Of a stretch of DNA of 64,000 nt, positions 45,801 through 56,024 are shown in pieces (positions within the stretch are counted from its first letter, which is position 1; every line of letters begins with the position of its first letter). Both the position numbers and the translations under genes were made by a program. The notes beneath the pieces were generated by a model that worked only from the letters and a program-made list of their open reading frames with translations, was not told the DNA's origin and searched no databases. The stretch is from Mesorhizobium sp. J428 (GTDB lineage Bacteria > Pseudomonadota > Alphaproteobacteria > Rhizobiales > Rhizobiaceae), in NCBI RefSeq assembly GCF_024699925.1, contig NZ_JAJOMX010000001.1:806001-870000 (forward strand), in the 5' to 3' direction.

Positions 45801-46610
45801 TGCGACCGCTTCGTTCTTCAGGCCCGAAATCGACTTGGTGCTAATGGCGACGATCGCGTCGGTCGACAGCTCGGCGACGTCGTCAGCGCCCAGCCCGCCC
45901 AGCTGCGCCGCGCTCAGGACGCCGACCTGCGCCGTCGTCAACGCGCCCACCTGGTCGGTGCTGAGCGCGCCGATCTGGGTGGCGCTCAAGCCGATGATGG
46001 CCTTGGTGTTGATGGCGCCGACCTGCTCCTCGCTCATCGCTCCGATCTGGTCCGTGGTCAGCGCGGAGATCTGCGCCGGCTTCATCGCGGCGATCTGACC
46101 GGTGGTCAGCGCGCCGACCTGATCCTCGCTCAGCGCTGCGACGGCGGCGGTGGACAGGCCGGAGATCGCCTTGGTGCTGAAGGCGGCGATCTCTTCGGCC
46201 GAGAACTCAGCGATGTCGTCGGCGCCGAGCGCGGCGAGCTGCGTCGAACTGAACCCGCCGACCTGATCGACGGTCAGAGCCTCGATCTGGTCGGTCGTCA
46301 GCGCCCCGATCTGCGTCGCGGTCAAGGCGGACACCTGGGTCTTGCTGAGGCTCTCGATCTTCGTGCTGTCCAGCGCGCCGAGCTGATCGAGGGTAAGGCC
46401 CCTCATGCCGTTGGCGGAGATCGCGCCGAACTGGTCCGCGCTCAGCGCCTCGAAATCCTCCTGCTCCATCGCTGCGATCTGCGTCGCGGAGAGCGCGTTG
46501 ACCTGGGCGGTTGAGAGGGCCCCGATGTCCTCGGTGGTCAGATTGGCGATGGTCGTCGCGGACATCGACCGGATCTGATTGACGGTCAGCGAAGAAACGA
46601 TGGAAGTCAT
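42843..46610 (-). CDS. giant octapeptide-repeat protein, function unknown
   Basis: This is a 1255-residue protein made almost entirely of 8-residue units of the form [IVL]-[GA]-A-[LIMF]-[ST]-x-[DAE]-Q, for example VGALSTDQ VGALTTAQ. About 155 units run from near residue 8 to the end. Seventeen units form a 136-residue super-repeat (LGADDVAEL marks one position), present about eight times. No Cys, Trp or His is seen, Arg and Lys are rare, Asp/Glu are many, so the protein is strongly acidic. No signal peptide or membrane segment. Start ATG 46610 has only a weak ribosome site. The S/T-x-x-[DEQ] wording each 8 residues resembles helix caps, so a helical solenoid is possible. Secretion (type I-like) or a surface role is inference. 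It lies between phnF and ndvB. Confidence 0.75.
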   Translation of the reverse strand: MTSIVSSLTVNQIRSMSATTIANLTTEDIGALSTAQVNALSATQIAAMEQEDFEALSADQFGAISANGMRGLTLDQLGALDSTKIESLSKTQVSALTATQIGALTTDQIEALTVDQVGGFSSTQLAALGADDIAEFSAEEIAAFSTKAISGLSTAAVAALSEDQVGALTTGQIAAMKPAQISALTTDQIGAMSEEQVGAINTKAIIGLSATQIGALSTDQVGALTTAQVGVLSAAQLGGLGADDVAELSTDAIVAISTKSISGLKNEAVAALSTDQLGALTTGQIGMMKGTQIAALTTDQIGDLSTAQVGAFTAAQVASLTTDQVGALSEEQVGAISTKAVLGLTATQVGALSTDQVGALTTVQVGAFSALQLGALGADDVAELSTDAIAAISTKAISGLSNDAVAALSTDQLGAMTTGQIGMMKGTQIAALTTDQIGDLSTDQIGALTATQVSALTNDQIGALSEEQVGAISTKAILGLTSAKVALLSTDQVAALTTAQVGAMTGAQLGGLGADDIAELSTDAIAAISTKSISGLTNDAVAALSEDQVGALTTGQIAAMKPAQISALTTDQIGYLSTDQVAALTATQVAALTTDQIGAMSEEQIGAINSKSILGMTATQVGALSTDQVAALTTAQVGALSATQLGALGADDVAELSTDVIAAISTKSISGLSADAVAALSTDQLGALSTGQIAMMKGTQIAALTTDQIGDLSTDQVGALTATQVASLTTDQIGALSEEQVGAINSKSIIGMTATQVGALSTDQVGAFTTAQVGVLSAVQLGALGADDVAELSTDAIAAISTKSISGLSNDAVAALSEDQVGALTTGQIGMMKPAQIAALTTDQIGYLSTDQVGALTATQVASLTTDQIGALSEEQVGAISTKAILGLTATQVGALSTDQVGALTTAQVGALSATQLGALGADDVAELSTDAIAAISTKSISGLSNDAVAALSTDQVGALTTGQIGMMKGSQIAALTVDQIGDLSAEQAGALTAIQAASLTADQIGALSEEQVGAISTKAIIGLSATQVGTLSTDQVGALTTAQVGALSATQVGALGADDIAELSTDAIAAISTKAISGLSNDAVAALTTDQLAAVTTSQIALMKPTQIAALTTDQIGGLSTDQVGALTAAQVASLTTDQIGALTEDQVGALSVKAAVGLTASQITAMTADQIEAFSEAQTAVLGSGQIAAMETEDFERFSTGDIAAINTGAISGLAVEDIDALDADQVQALTTAQIQVMNSDQVAAVIAAYQEI
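43432..46216. repeat. tandem super-repeats of exactly 408 bp within the repeat gene
   Basis: Using the word TCGTC-R-GCG (encoding part of GADD on the minus strand) as marker, copies fall at 43432, 43840, 44248, 44656, 45064, 45472 and 45880, six intervals of exactly 408 bp. The next marker is at 46216, 336 bp on, a copy lacking three octads. No length drift is seen, so the units are in phase with 17 codon-octads (17 x 24 bp). Confidence 0.85.
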
Positions 46611-47044
46611 GAGCGGCGCCCCCAGAGATACGCGTTACCGGTATGATGGCTTCACCACGCGGCTGGGGGAGATCTCGACGAGGGTCCACGCAGCCGGAGG
46701 CATTTGCCGCGCCTACTGACAGGTTGTCCGTTTGGCGGGCCGGCAATGGCAGCCCCCAGGCGGCGCCTCGTTGGACGCTTTCAAGCTAGGCAACATGGCC
46801 CTCTTGCAGGAGCCCGGGCATCGGAAGCGCATCATGCTGCCGGAGCCAACGGCTCCTCGTCCGACACCTTGTTCACGCGACCGCCCCGGCTGTGCGGGAC
46901 GTGCGTCGCGAAACTCCTCTGCCCGATTGAAAATTCACCCGGCCAGAGCTTCGCATGTGTCAAATACGACGAGACCTTCTAATTTTACATTAACGTTAAA
47001 GGCTCTTCACCGCGACCGCGGCGGCCCAGGAACACAGCGAGAAG
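46611..47044. other. intergenic region upstream of the repeat-protein gene
   Basis: About 430 bp without a convincing gene. A short AT-rich patch (around 46978-47000, with a TTAACGTTAA core) may belong to a regulatory site. I could not place a well-spaced -35/-10 pair for the repeat-protein gene. It may also hold the downstream region of ndvB. Confidence 0.4.
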
Positions 47045-47068
47045 CCGGCCGCGCCTCAGCGCGGCCGG
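47045..47068 (-). terminator. strong hairpin spanning the ndvB stop codon
   Basis: CCGGCCGCGC and GCGCGGCCGG form a perfect 10-bp stem with loop CTCA, and the ndvB stop (47056-47058) lies in the loop. No T-run follows on the minus strand, so this may be an mRNA-end stabiliser or factor-dependent terminator. Confidence 0.45.
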
Positions 47069-50000
47069 GCAACCTTCACCACCACCTCCGCATCCTCAGT
47101 CAGCGGAATATGGTCACTCTCCCGTCCGTTCACCGAGATTCCCGCTTCCCCCTCGACCGCGACGCGGATGCGGATCGTCCTGCCGTCGAGCTTAAGCGTT
47201 GCGGCAAATCCATCCCAGCCGGACGGCAGCGACGGCTTCACGATGAGCCTGTCGCCTTCCCGCTTCAGCCCCAGGATGCCCTCCACCGCCGTGCGGTAGA
47301 GCCATCCGGCGGAACCCGTATACCAGGTCCAGCCTCCCCGGCCGGCAAGAGGACCTTCCGAGTAGATGTCCGCCGCCACCACATAGGGTTCGACCCGGTA
47401 GCGTTCGGCCGCATCGGCGTCGAGCGCATGGTTGACCGGGTTGAGCATGCGGAAGCCGTCATGTGCCTCGTCGCCGAGGCCGAGCTCCGCCAGCGCCAGC
47501 ACGAACCAGGCGGCCGCATGCGTATACTGCCCGCCGTTCTCGCGCACGCCCGGCGGATAGGCCTTGATGTAGCCGGGCTCCTTGTCGGTCTTGTCGAAGG
47601 GCGGCTTGAACAGGCGGATGATCCCGATGTCGGGCTCGACCAGCCGCTCCCGCGCCGACGTCATCGCAAGGCGCGCCCGTTCCGTGTCGCCCTCGCCGGA
47701 GAGCACGCTCCACGACTGGGCGATGGAATCGATCTGGCATTCGTCCGCGAGATGCGAGCCAAGCGGAGTGCCGTCGTCGAAGGAGCCGCGGCGGTACCAA
47801 TCGCCGTCCCAGCCGGAGCCTTCGAGCGCCTGCTTGAGCCGCGCGGCATGGGCAAGCCACTTATCGGCCCGCGCGGCATCGCCTCGCTTCTGCGCGAACG
47901 GCGCGAAGTCGTTGAGCGTCTTGAGCAGGAACCAGCCGAGCCAGACGCTGTCGCCACGGCCAGCCTCGCCCACCCGGTTCATGCCGTCGTTCCAGTCGCC
48001 GCCGAGGATCAGCGGCAGGCCGGTCTCCGCCGTGCGCACGATCGCCAGATCCAGCGCCCGCGCCGCGTGCTCATAGACGCTCGCCTTCTCCTTCGACACT
48101 TCCGGCGTGAAGAAAGAATCGTGCTCGCCGGGCTTCAGCGGATCGCCGAGGATGAAAGGCAGTTCCTGGTCAAGAATCGAGGCGTCGCCCGTCACCTTGA
48201 TGAAATGTGAAGCCGCATAGCCGATCCACACGACGTCGTCCGAGATCATCGTGCGCACGCCGGCTCCGGTGCGCGGCAGCCACCAGTGCTGCACGTCGCC
48301 GTCCGGGAACTGCCGCGAGGCCGCATTCAGGATCTGCGCCCGTGCCAGTTCCGGATCGTGCAGCAGCAGCGCCATCGTGTCCTGCAGCTGGTCGCGGAAG
48401 CCGAACGCACCGCTGGCCTGATAGAAGCCGGCCCGCGCGCGGATGCGGCAGGCGAGCGCCTGGTAGGGCAGCCAGTGGTTGACCATCGCGTCGAGCGCCG
48501 GATCGGGCGTCTCGACCTGGACCGTGTCGAGGAAGCCGCGCCAGCTCGCCTCGTTCTCGGCGAGGCGCTGGTCGAAGCTGAGTGCCCGGTGACGCTTCAC
48601 CAGGCTTACAGCCTCCTCGTTCGACGTCGCATCGCCCATCAGCCACAGCATGTCGAAAGACATGCCGGGTGCGAGCTCGATATCGCGCGCCAGCGCCGCG
48701 CAACCGTCGAAGCCCGGCTCCACCTTGCCGGACAGCGCGCTGCCCGAGGCGACGGCCGCCGGCTGCGTCACCGATCCGGCCTGGCCGAGGAATTCGAGCC
48801 GGTCGGAGGTGCGGTGCGACGGCGCGACGTCCGACGCCAGGAACGCGACCCGGTCGCCATAGTCGAGGCTGTAGGCGTTGCGCGCGAGAAGCGCGCCTGT
48901 CTCGGCGTCGTGCGAGGGCACGATCATCGGCGCAGTGCGGCTCCGGCTGGTGCCCAGCACCCATTCGGCATAGCCGTAGACCCGCAGCCGCTTCGTTGCG
49001 TCCCCCCGGTTGGTGACGCGCAGCCGCGTCACCTTCACGGGCTCGGCCGGATCGACCACCATCTCGGCGCGCACCGACAGTTCGTCGGTCCTGGCCGTGA
49101 AGACACTGACGCCTTGCCCGTGTCGCGCCTCGTAGCGCGCGCCGGCAGCCGGCGCGAGAGAGGCGAAGGGCGACAGCACCGACCCGCCATCCAGGTCGCG
49201 GATGTAGAGGCCTTCGCCCGGCCGGTTCGTCACCGGATCGTTGGTCCAAGGCGTCAGCTGGAAGTCGCGGCTGTTGCGGCTCCAGGTGAAGGTCGAGCCC
49301 TCTGCCGAGACGTGGAAGCCGAAGCCCGGATTGGCGATGACGTTGATCCAGGGCTGCGGCGTGGCGCGGGCGGCGGCCAGCCGCACCACATAGCTGCGCC
49401 CGCCATCGGCGAACCCGCCATAGCCGTTCCAGAACTCGAGCCCGTCGCTGGTCACCGCCGGCGCCCGCGTGTCTGCGCTTCCCACACGCGGATCCGGCGA
49501 AACGGGCGGCTGCGGCGCGGCCAGCTGTTCCGCCTCTGCGCGGTCGATCTGGTCCTCGATCTTGCCGTTGCGGGTGTGCAGCACGATGAGGGCGGAGGCG
49601 ATCAGCGTGCGGTAGGACCGTTCGTCCATGAGGTCTCGTCGCACTGCGAAGATGTGCTGGCGCGGCCCGAACTCGTTGCCGCGATGGCGCGCATTCTCGC
49701 ACAGCCAGTCGATGGCGTTCTGCAGGTCCTGCACGTAGGAAGACGACTGCTCGTTGACGACGACGAGGTCGACGAGCAGGCCTCGCGCGCGCAGATATTC
49801 CTGCACCCGCAGCGCCTTGGCGACGATCTCGATGTCGGCGACGTCGGCGATGCGGAGCGCGAAGATCGGGAAGTCGCCCGAGATGCTCATCGGCCAGAGC
49901 GCCGCCTGCGATCCCATGCCGGTGGCGATCGTCTCCGGTGCTGCGCGAAGCGCGGGATGCGGATAAAGCAGGTAGCGCGCCAGCTTCTGCACATTGGCCG

Positions 50001-53000
50001 CCTCGGCCAGGCTGAAGCCGACATGGCGCGTCTGCACCTGCGAGCGCGTCCAGGCGTGCATCGACTGGCGTGCAAAGCTCTCCGGATGGTCGATCCGGCC
50101 GATCGCCTCCTCGAGCTGCGCCCTGTCGGCCGCGGCGATGGTCCAGAACGTGACGCTCACCTTCTTGTGGGCGGGGATGCGAATCCTGCGCCGCAGCGAG
50201 AAGATCGGGTCGAGCACGAAGCCCTGCCCGCCGCCGAGCCGCGCGCCGTCGTCGAACGCGGCCGGATTGCGGATGTCGCGGCCGCGGCCGATGAAGGCGC
50301 GCCGGTCCGTCTCCGCCTCGGTCTCGCCGGTGTGGCTGGCGCCGATGGTCAGGAAATGCGCCGCCGCGATGCTCTTGTCTGAGGGTGCGCGCTTGCGGCG
50401 CTCCGCAAAAATCACGCCGCGCGCGGAATCGATCTCCGTCTTCACGAACATCTTGGAGAAGGCCGGGTGTGCACTGTCGCTCGCCTCCGGGGCCAGCGCC
50501 AGTTCCGCGAAGGAGGTGACCTCGATGACGCGCTCGCTGCCCGAATGGTTGAAGATGGTGACCTGCCTGCCCTCGCCGTCCGCCTCGGTGGCGACGATGC
50601 ACTCTAACTCGCTGCGCAGAGTGCCGACCGTCTTGAGGAAGGTCGACTTGTCGTCCGAGAAGATGACCTCGCTGGTTTCTTCGGCCGCGGCCTTCGGCTC
50701 GCCGGTCGCGGACCACCACTCCCCGCTCTCCACGTCGCGCAGGAAGATGAAGGAGCCCGTGCGGTCCTCCACCGGGTCCGGCTGCCAGCGCGTGATCGAC
50801 AGGTCGCCGAGCCGCGCATAGCCGGCACCGGTCGACGACAGCATCAGCGAATAGGTGCCGTTCGACAGGACGTTGGTCGCCTTCGGCGCACGGATCGGGT
50901 CCGCGATCTTGCGGATGTCGGGCGTCTCGTCGACCTGATCGAGCTTGCTGCGATCCGGCGCCTCGCTCCGCACCGTCGTGATCGGGATGTCGCGCGGCGC
51001 CTTTTCCTGCAGCAGCAGCTCGGCCGCCTCGATCACCGGATCGGCGTGGAAGCGCTCGCGCATCCGGCCCTCGTGGATCACGTTGGAGATGGCGACGATG
51101 CACATGCCCTGATGGTGGGCGTAGTAGTTGCGCACCACAGCGCATTCATGCCCTTCCGGCACGCGGGTCGGCGTGAAGTCGACGGCATCGTAGAAACCGT
51201 AGCGGCCGACGGCACCGATGGAGGCCAGCCGGTCGAGATTGTCGACGGCCACATGCGGCATGAACTGGCTCGCCAGCACCGTCGCATAAGGCGCGATGAC
51301 GACGTTCTGCCCAAGGCCGCGCTTCAGCCCGAGGCCCGGCACGCCGAAATTGGTGTACTGGTAGGTCATCTCGCGGTCGCGGGCGTTGTAGGCGGCTTCC
51401 GAGACGCCCCACGGGATGCCCTTGGAACGGCCGTAGGCGATCTGGCGCTTGATGACCTGGCGGCTCGTCTGTTCGAGGATGCTGCCCGGCGGCTCGTTCA
51501 TCACAAGCGGCGGCATCAGATATTCGAACATCGATCCCGACCAGGAGATCAGCGCTCCCCTGAAGCCGATCTCGACGATCGGCCGGCCGAGCCTGAACCA
51601 GTGCTCGGTCGGCACATCGCCCTTGGCGATCGCGAAAAGGCTGGCGAGCCGGGCTTCCGAGGCAAGCAGATCGTAGCAGCTCTCGTCGAGCTGGCGGTCG
51701 TCGACCCGGTAGCCGATGGACAGGAGCTTGCGGTCCTGCCGCAGCAGGAAGGAGAACTCCATCTTGAAGGCGATGGTGCGTGCGCGGCGCGAGATATCCG
51801 ACAGCCGGGCACGCAGCGCGCTGAGCTTCTCCTCCTCGAAATGTGCGTCGGCGATGTGCGCCTCGCACACGGCCTGGAGCTTGGTCGCCCAGGTGACCAG
51901 CAGGTCCGAGCCGGCCGTGCCGGTTTCCTCGTGCAGGGCGCGGGCGAGCCTCAGGATCTCGCCGGCGTTCACCGCGAGGTTGAGCGTGCGGATCGCTGCT
52001 GTCTCCGGTTCGCTCTTGATCGATTCGACGGCGCGCCGCATGCCGGTGACGCGTTCCACCAGGCGCTGACGCACGGGGCGGATCTGGCGCCTGTCGTCGG
52101 GAAGCGCAGACAGCGTCAGCTCGAACATGCCGGTCGTGTCGAGAACCCCTTCCAGGTCGCCCTGCAGATAGGCGGCCGGCGCCTCCGCCCATTCCTCGAA
52201 GGCCCGCGCCACCGCGATCAGGTGGCCGGCGAAATTGCCGCTGTCGACGCTGGAAATGTAGCGCGGATAGAGCGGATTGAGGGTGCGCGTGTCGCGTACC
52301 AGTTGTAGAGGTGGCCGCGATCCTTATCGAGCTTGTCCACCGTATCGAGGGTTGCCGCGATGCGGTCGGTCGCGTCGTTGAGCGAGATCCAGCCGAAATC
52401 GCGCGCGGCGATGGTCGACAGGAGATACATGCCGATATTCGTCGGCGAGGTGCGCGGCGCCTCGACGGGATGCGGCGTCTCCTGGAAATTGTCCGGCGGC
52501 AGGAAATTGTGCTCCGCCGTGACGAAGGTCTCGAAATAGAGCCATGTCCGGCGCGCGACGCGGCGCAGCTTCTCGCGGTCGGACTGCGTGACCTCGATCT
52601 GGTCCTCGATCTCAGCCGAACGGCTGACCAGCCATGCAATGGCCGGCGCGGCGATCCAGATCACCGCATAGGCAAGCGCCAGGTAGAAGCCGGTCGTGCC
52701 GCCGAACGCCGCGATCACCACCGATGCGACACCGATCACAACCGATCCGAACATCAGCCGGTAATAGGGCGCGATCCCCTCCGACTGCGCTTTCTGAACC
52801 TGCGAGGCGGTGCGCCATTCGAGCAGATTGCGGCGGGACACGAACATGCGGTGAAGCGTGCGCAGAATCGCGTCGCCCATCATCCAGGCCGAGTGCGCAA
52901 TCAGCACGATCTTCAGCGCCACCTGCGCCGAGGCGAAGACGAAGTCGCGCACGAAGGCGGCGAAATGGCCCCTGAGCGTGTTCTCCGCGCTCTTCGGTGT

Positions 53001-55544
53001 CAGGCCGTGGATGATGTCAAAGGTCGGCCCGATGAACAGCGCGACGACGAGCAGCGCCATCCACTGCGAGGCGATCGTGAACGGCATCAGCGCCCACGCC
53101 GCCACCGCGGCCATGATCCAGAAGATCGGCGTGAGCGTACGGCGCAGGTTGTCGATCATCTTCCAGCGCGAGACGCCGCTGATGCCCGAGCGCAGGTCGA
53201 AGATGAACGGCAGCAACTGCCAGTCGCCCCGCGCCCAGCGATGGTGCCGCGACGCATCGACCGGATAATGCGCCGGATAGTCCTCGACGACCTCGACGTC
53301 CGTTGCCAGCGCGGCGCGCGCGAAGGCGCCCTCAAGGAGATCGTGGCTCAGCACCGCGTTCTCCGCGATGCGGTCCTTGAGCGCCGCGATCATGGCGTCA
53401 ACGTGGTAGAGGCCCTTGCCCGTGAACGTGCCCTCGCCGAACACGTCCTGGTAGAGGTCGGAGACGGCGAAAACATAGGGGTCGAGGCCCCGGTTGGCCG
53501 AGAAGACCCGCTGGAAGAACGAGGACTCCTCGCCGGAGGTGAGTGAGGGCGTGACGCGAGGCTGGAGGATGCCACAGCCGCGGACGACTTTGCGGCGGGC
53601 CACGTCGACGACGGGCCTGTTCAGCGGATGCGCCAGCTTGCCGGCCATCTTCGTGGCGGCGTCGCGCGTCATCCGCGTGTCCGCGTCGAGCGTCAGCACA
53701 TGGACGACGTCGGGCGGCAACGGATGATCGAGCGGCAGGAAAGTCGTGTCCGGGTCGCCGCGCAGCAGGAGATTGAGTTCGTCCAGCTTGCCGCGCTTGC
53801 GTTCCCAGCCCATCCAAACCCCTTCCGCCTCGTTGTAGAGGCGGCGGCGATGCAGCAGGTGGAACCGCTTCGCCACCCCTTCGGGATAGCGTTCGTTGAG
53901 CTGGGCGATCTCAGCGCGGGCGTGGGCGAGCAGTTCGAGATCCTGGTCCGACTGCTCGGAGCGGCTGTCGGGCCAATCGGTCAGCAGCGCGAAGTAGAGC
54001 TCGCCCCGCATATTGGCGAGGTGATGCACCTCGATGCGGTTGATCAGTTCCTCCACATCGCCGCGCGAGCCGATCAGGGCCGGGACGACGACCAGCGTGC
54101 GCGCCTCGGCTGGAACGCCGTCGCGGTATTCATATCCCACGAGGCGGGTCGGCTTCATGAAGACGAGCATCAGCGTATTGAAGAGCGCGACGGCGCCTTC
54201 CATCGCCGGGAAGGCGAACAGGACCAGAAGCAACGTCGTCCATTCGCTCGACAGCCCGGCTGCCCGCGTCACGGTCCAGGCGGTCAGGATGAACAGCGCG
54301 GTCAGCACGGCGACGGGCGCCGCAATCGATAGCCAGCCGCCGCGACGCAGCGCTCGCATCAGCCGTTCCGTCGGCTTGGGCCGGTAGCCGATGGCGCGCT
54401 CGAGCTCGCCGCGGCGCGGACCTGCGAGGAAGAAGCCGATATCGGATTCGTCCGATCCACCGGCTGCCGCCGCCATCTGCAGCGCCTTCTCGGTCACGTC
54501 GTGCTCAGTGAGGCGCGAGCGGCGCGCCATGTCCTCGATTGAGGTGCGGTACTGGTCGCGCGAGGCGAAGTCGAGGTCGGAGAAGTTCGACGCCTCGCGC
54601 AGCATCGCGTCGATCAGGCTGACGCCCTCGAACCAGCCGGTCCAGTCGACGTCGTTGACCGTCCGGAAACCGCGGATGATGTTGCCGGTGGTGACGTTGC
54701 CGCTGGCGAGCGTCCGGTGCTCGGTGCGCGTGATCTCCTCGGCATCGGAGCCGTATTTCTCGAGCTCCCGCTCCAGCCATTGCAGGGCGGTGCCGGCGCT
54801 GCGCGAGCCATCGCGCAGGCGGTAGAGAAGCTGCGTGGCAAATGAGGCGTCGCTGGCATGGGCGGTGTAGCCGCTCAGCATCGCTTCCTGCGCCGCCGGG
54901 TCAGCCTGCTGCGCCAACTGGTCGGCGATCTGGTTCGCGGTCCGCCGCATCAGCCGCGCGCGGTCCACCCGCACCGCCAGCCGGCGAAGGTTTTCCGCCA
55001 GGACGAAGCGGACGAAGGACGGCAGCGCCCAGATCTCGCCGATCCGGAGCGGCTCCACTGACTGGTAGCCCTTCACCAGCGCGTGCAGCGTGTCCGGCGA
55101 GATCGTGCTGTCGGTGTGGCCGACATAGGCCCAGGCGATCAGGAGCGTGCGCGGCACCGAGGCGCCGTTGGGCAACTTCACGGTCGGCAGTTCGCGATAG
55201 AACCGCTTCGGCAGGTCGCGGCGGACCTGTACGATGCTTTCCTCGACGAGGTAGTTGTTGTCGAGCAGCCACTGCGCCGCCGGCGTGATGGTCTCGCCCC
55301 GCGCCTGCGCGGCGTTGGTGTCGTTGTAGACGGCGAGGATGCGGGCAGCGTTCTCCTTGATGCGCGCATGGAAGTCGCCCTCCCCCAGACCCGGGAAGTT
55401 CGGGATGCGTCCAGAGGCGAGGTCGGCACCCAGCCGCCCGAGCCGCTCCTCCTGGAAGAAGTCATACCGGATCGGCTGTTCTGCTTTCGGCGGCAGGGGA
55501 TGCACATCCGGATCGGTCCGGAGTGACTTCACAGAGGCGTTCAT
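47056..55544 (-). pseudogene. ndvB: cyclic beta-1,2-glucan synthase, one frameshift
   Basis: This is a very large inner-membrane enzyme (about 2830 codons, normal for NdvB/Cgs). The N-terminal GT84 part has LTLDADTRM (near 615) and a VDASRHHRWARGDWQLL region (near 770) between membrane clusters (near 410-470 and 815-1010). It joins glucose units from UDP-glucose on a protein primer. The C-terminal GH94-like part (LGLKREG... and GGDWNDGMNRVGEAG, near 2490) controls chain length. The frame breaks near 52285-52300, where LYNWY should continue in the other frame as DTRTLNPLYPRYISSVDSG. Total 8489 nt equals 2 modulo 3. ATG 55544 preferred over TTG 55547. Exporter ndvA is divergent. Confidence 0.9.
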
Positions 55545-56024
55545 CAAACGAAGATCCAGGTGGCGAACGTCACATCGGCAGGTCAGACAAGCGCCGGCCG
55601 GGCGCGCCTAAAATCGTTTAGAAAGTGAACGGTTCCGTTGCAATACGCCGCTCCTCACAAATGAACATTCTTTGTTTCAATTGGCTACGTGAGGGAACCC
55701 GAGGGGCGGCCGGGCATTCTTGCGTTCGGGACAGCAGGCTCTGTTGTCTCAGAGGTGTGGTTGCCGTGTTTGTCTGCGGCATCTTGTCCGGCAAATCCGG
55801 AACGCACGAAAAAGGGATGTCGATATCCACGCGAAGCAACTGCAATACGCCCGATATGCCAACGGTTCGAACCATTTGCGTTCACAGTCCCGTGATCACG
55901 CAGCGTTACAATCGCGGCATGAGATTTGTAGTCGATTTCGGAACGTCTGCCATGTTTGGCCCATTGTCTGGCGACATGCCTCTCTACATGGTGCGATGCA
56001 CAAAGCCTCGGGTGGAGTAAACGA
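55545..56024. other. divergent regulatory region between ndvB and ndvA
   Basis: 480 bp without a convincing gene. Several short overlapping frames exist, but none has a recognisable family. It must hold the promoters of ndvB (minus) and ndvA (plus). I did not find a well-spaced consensus pair. Base composition is less GC-rich near 55600-55680 and 55900-55960. Confidence 0.5.

Noticed and set aside
42843..46610. CRISPR-like array
   Set aside because: Repeats are 24-bp coding units in continuous tandem without unique spacers, inside one reading frame.
48170..51145. 991-codon open frame within ndvB, minus strand
   Set aside because: Shadow of ndvB in another frame: Arg/Gly/Pro-rich low-complexity product typical of high-GC out-of-frame reading.
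55625..56024. Short overlapping plus-strand frames between ndvB and ndvA
   Set aside because: Several frames stay open for 60-130 codons with no family match; the region must contain the divergent promoters.
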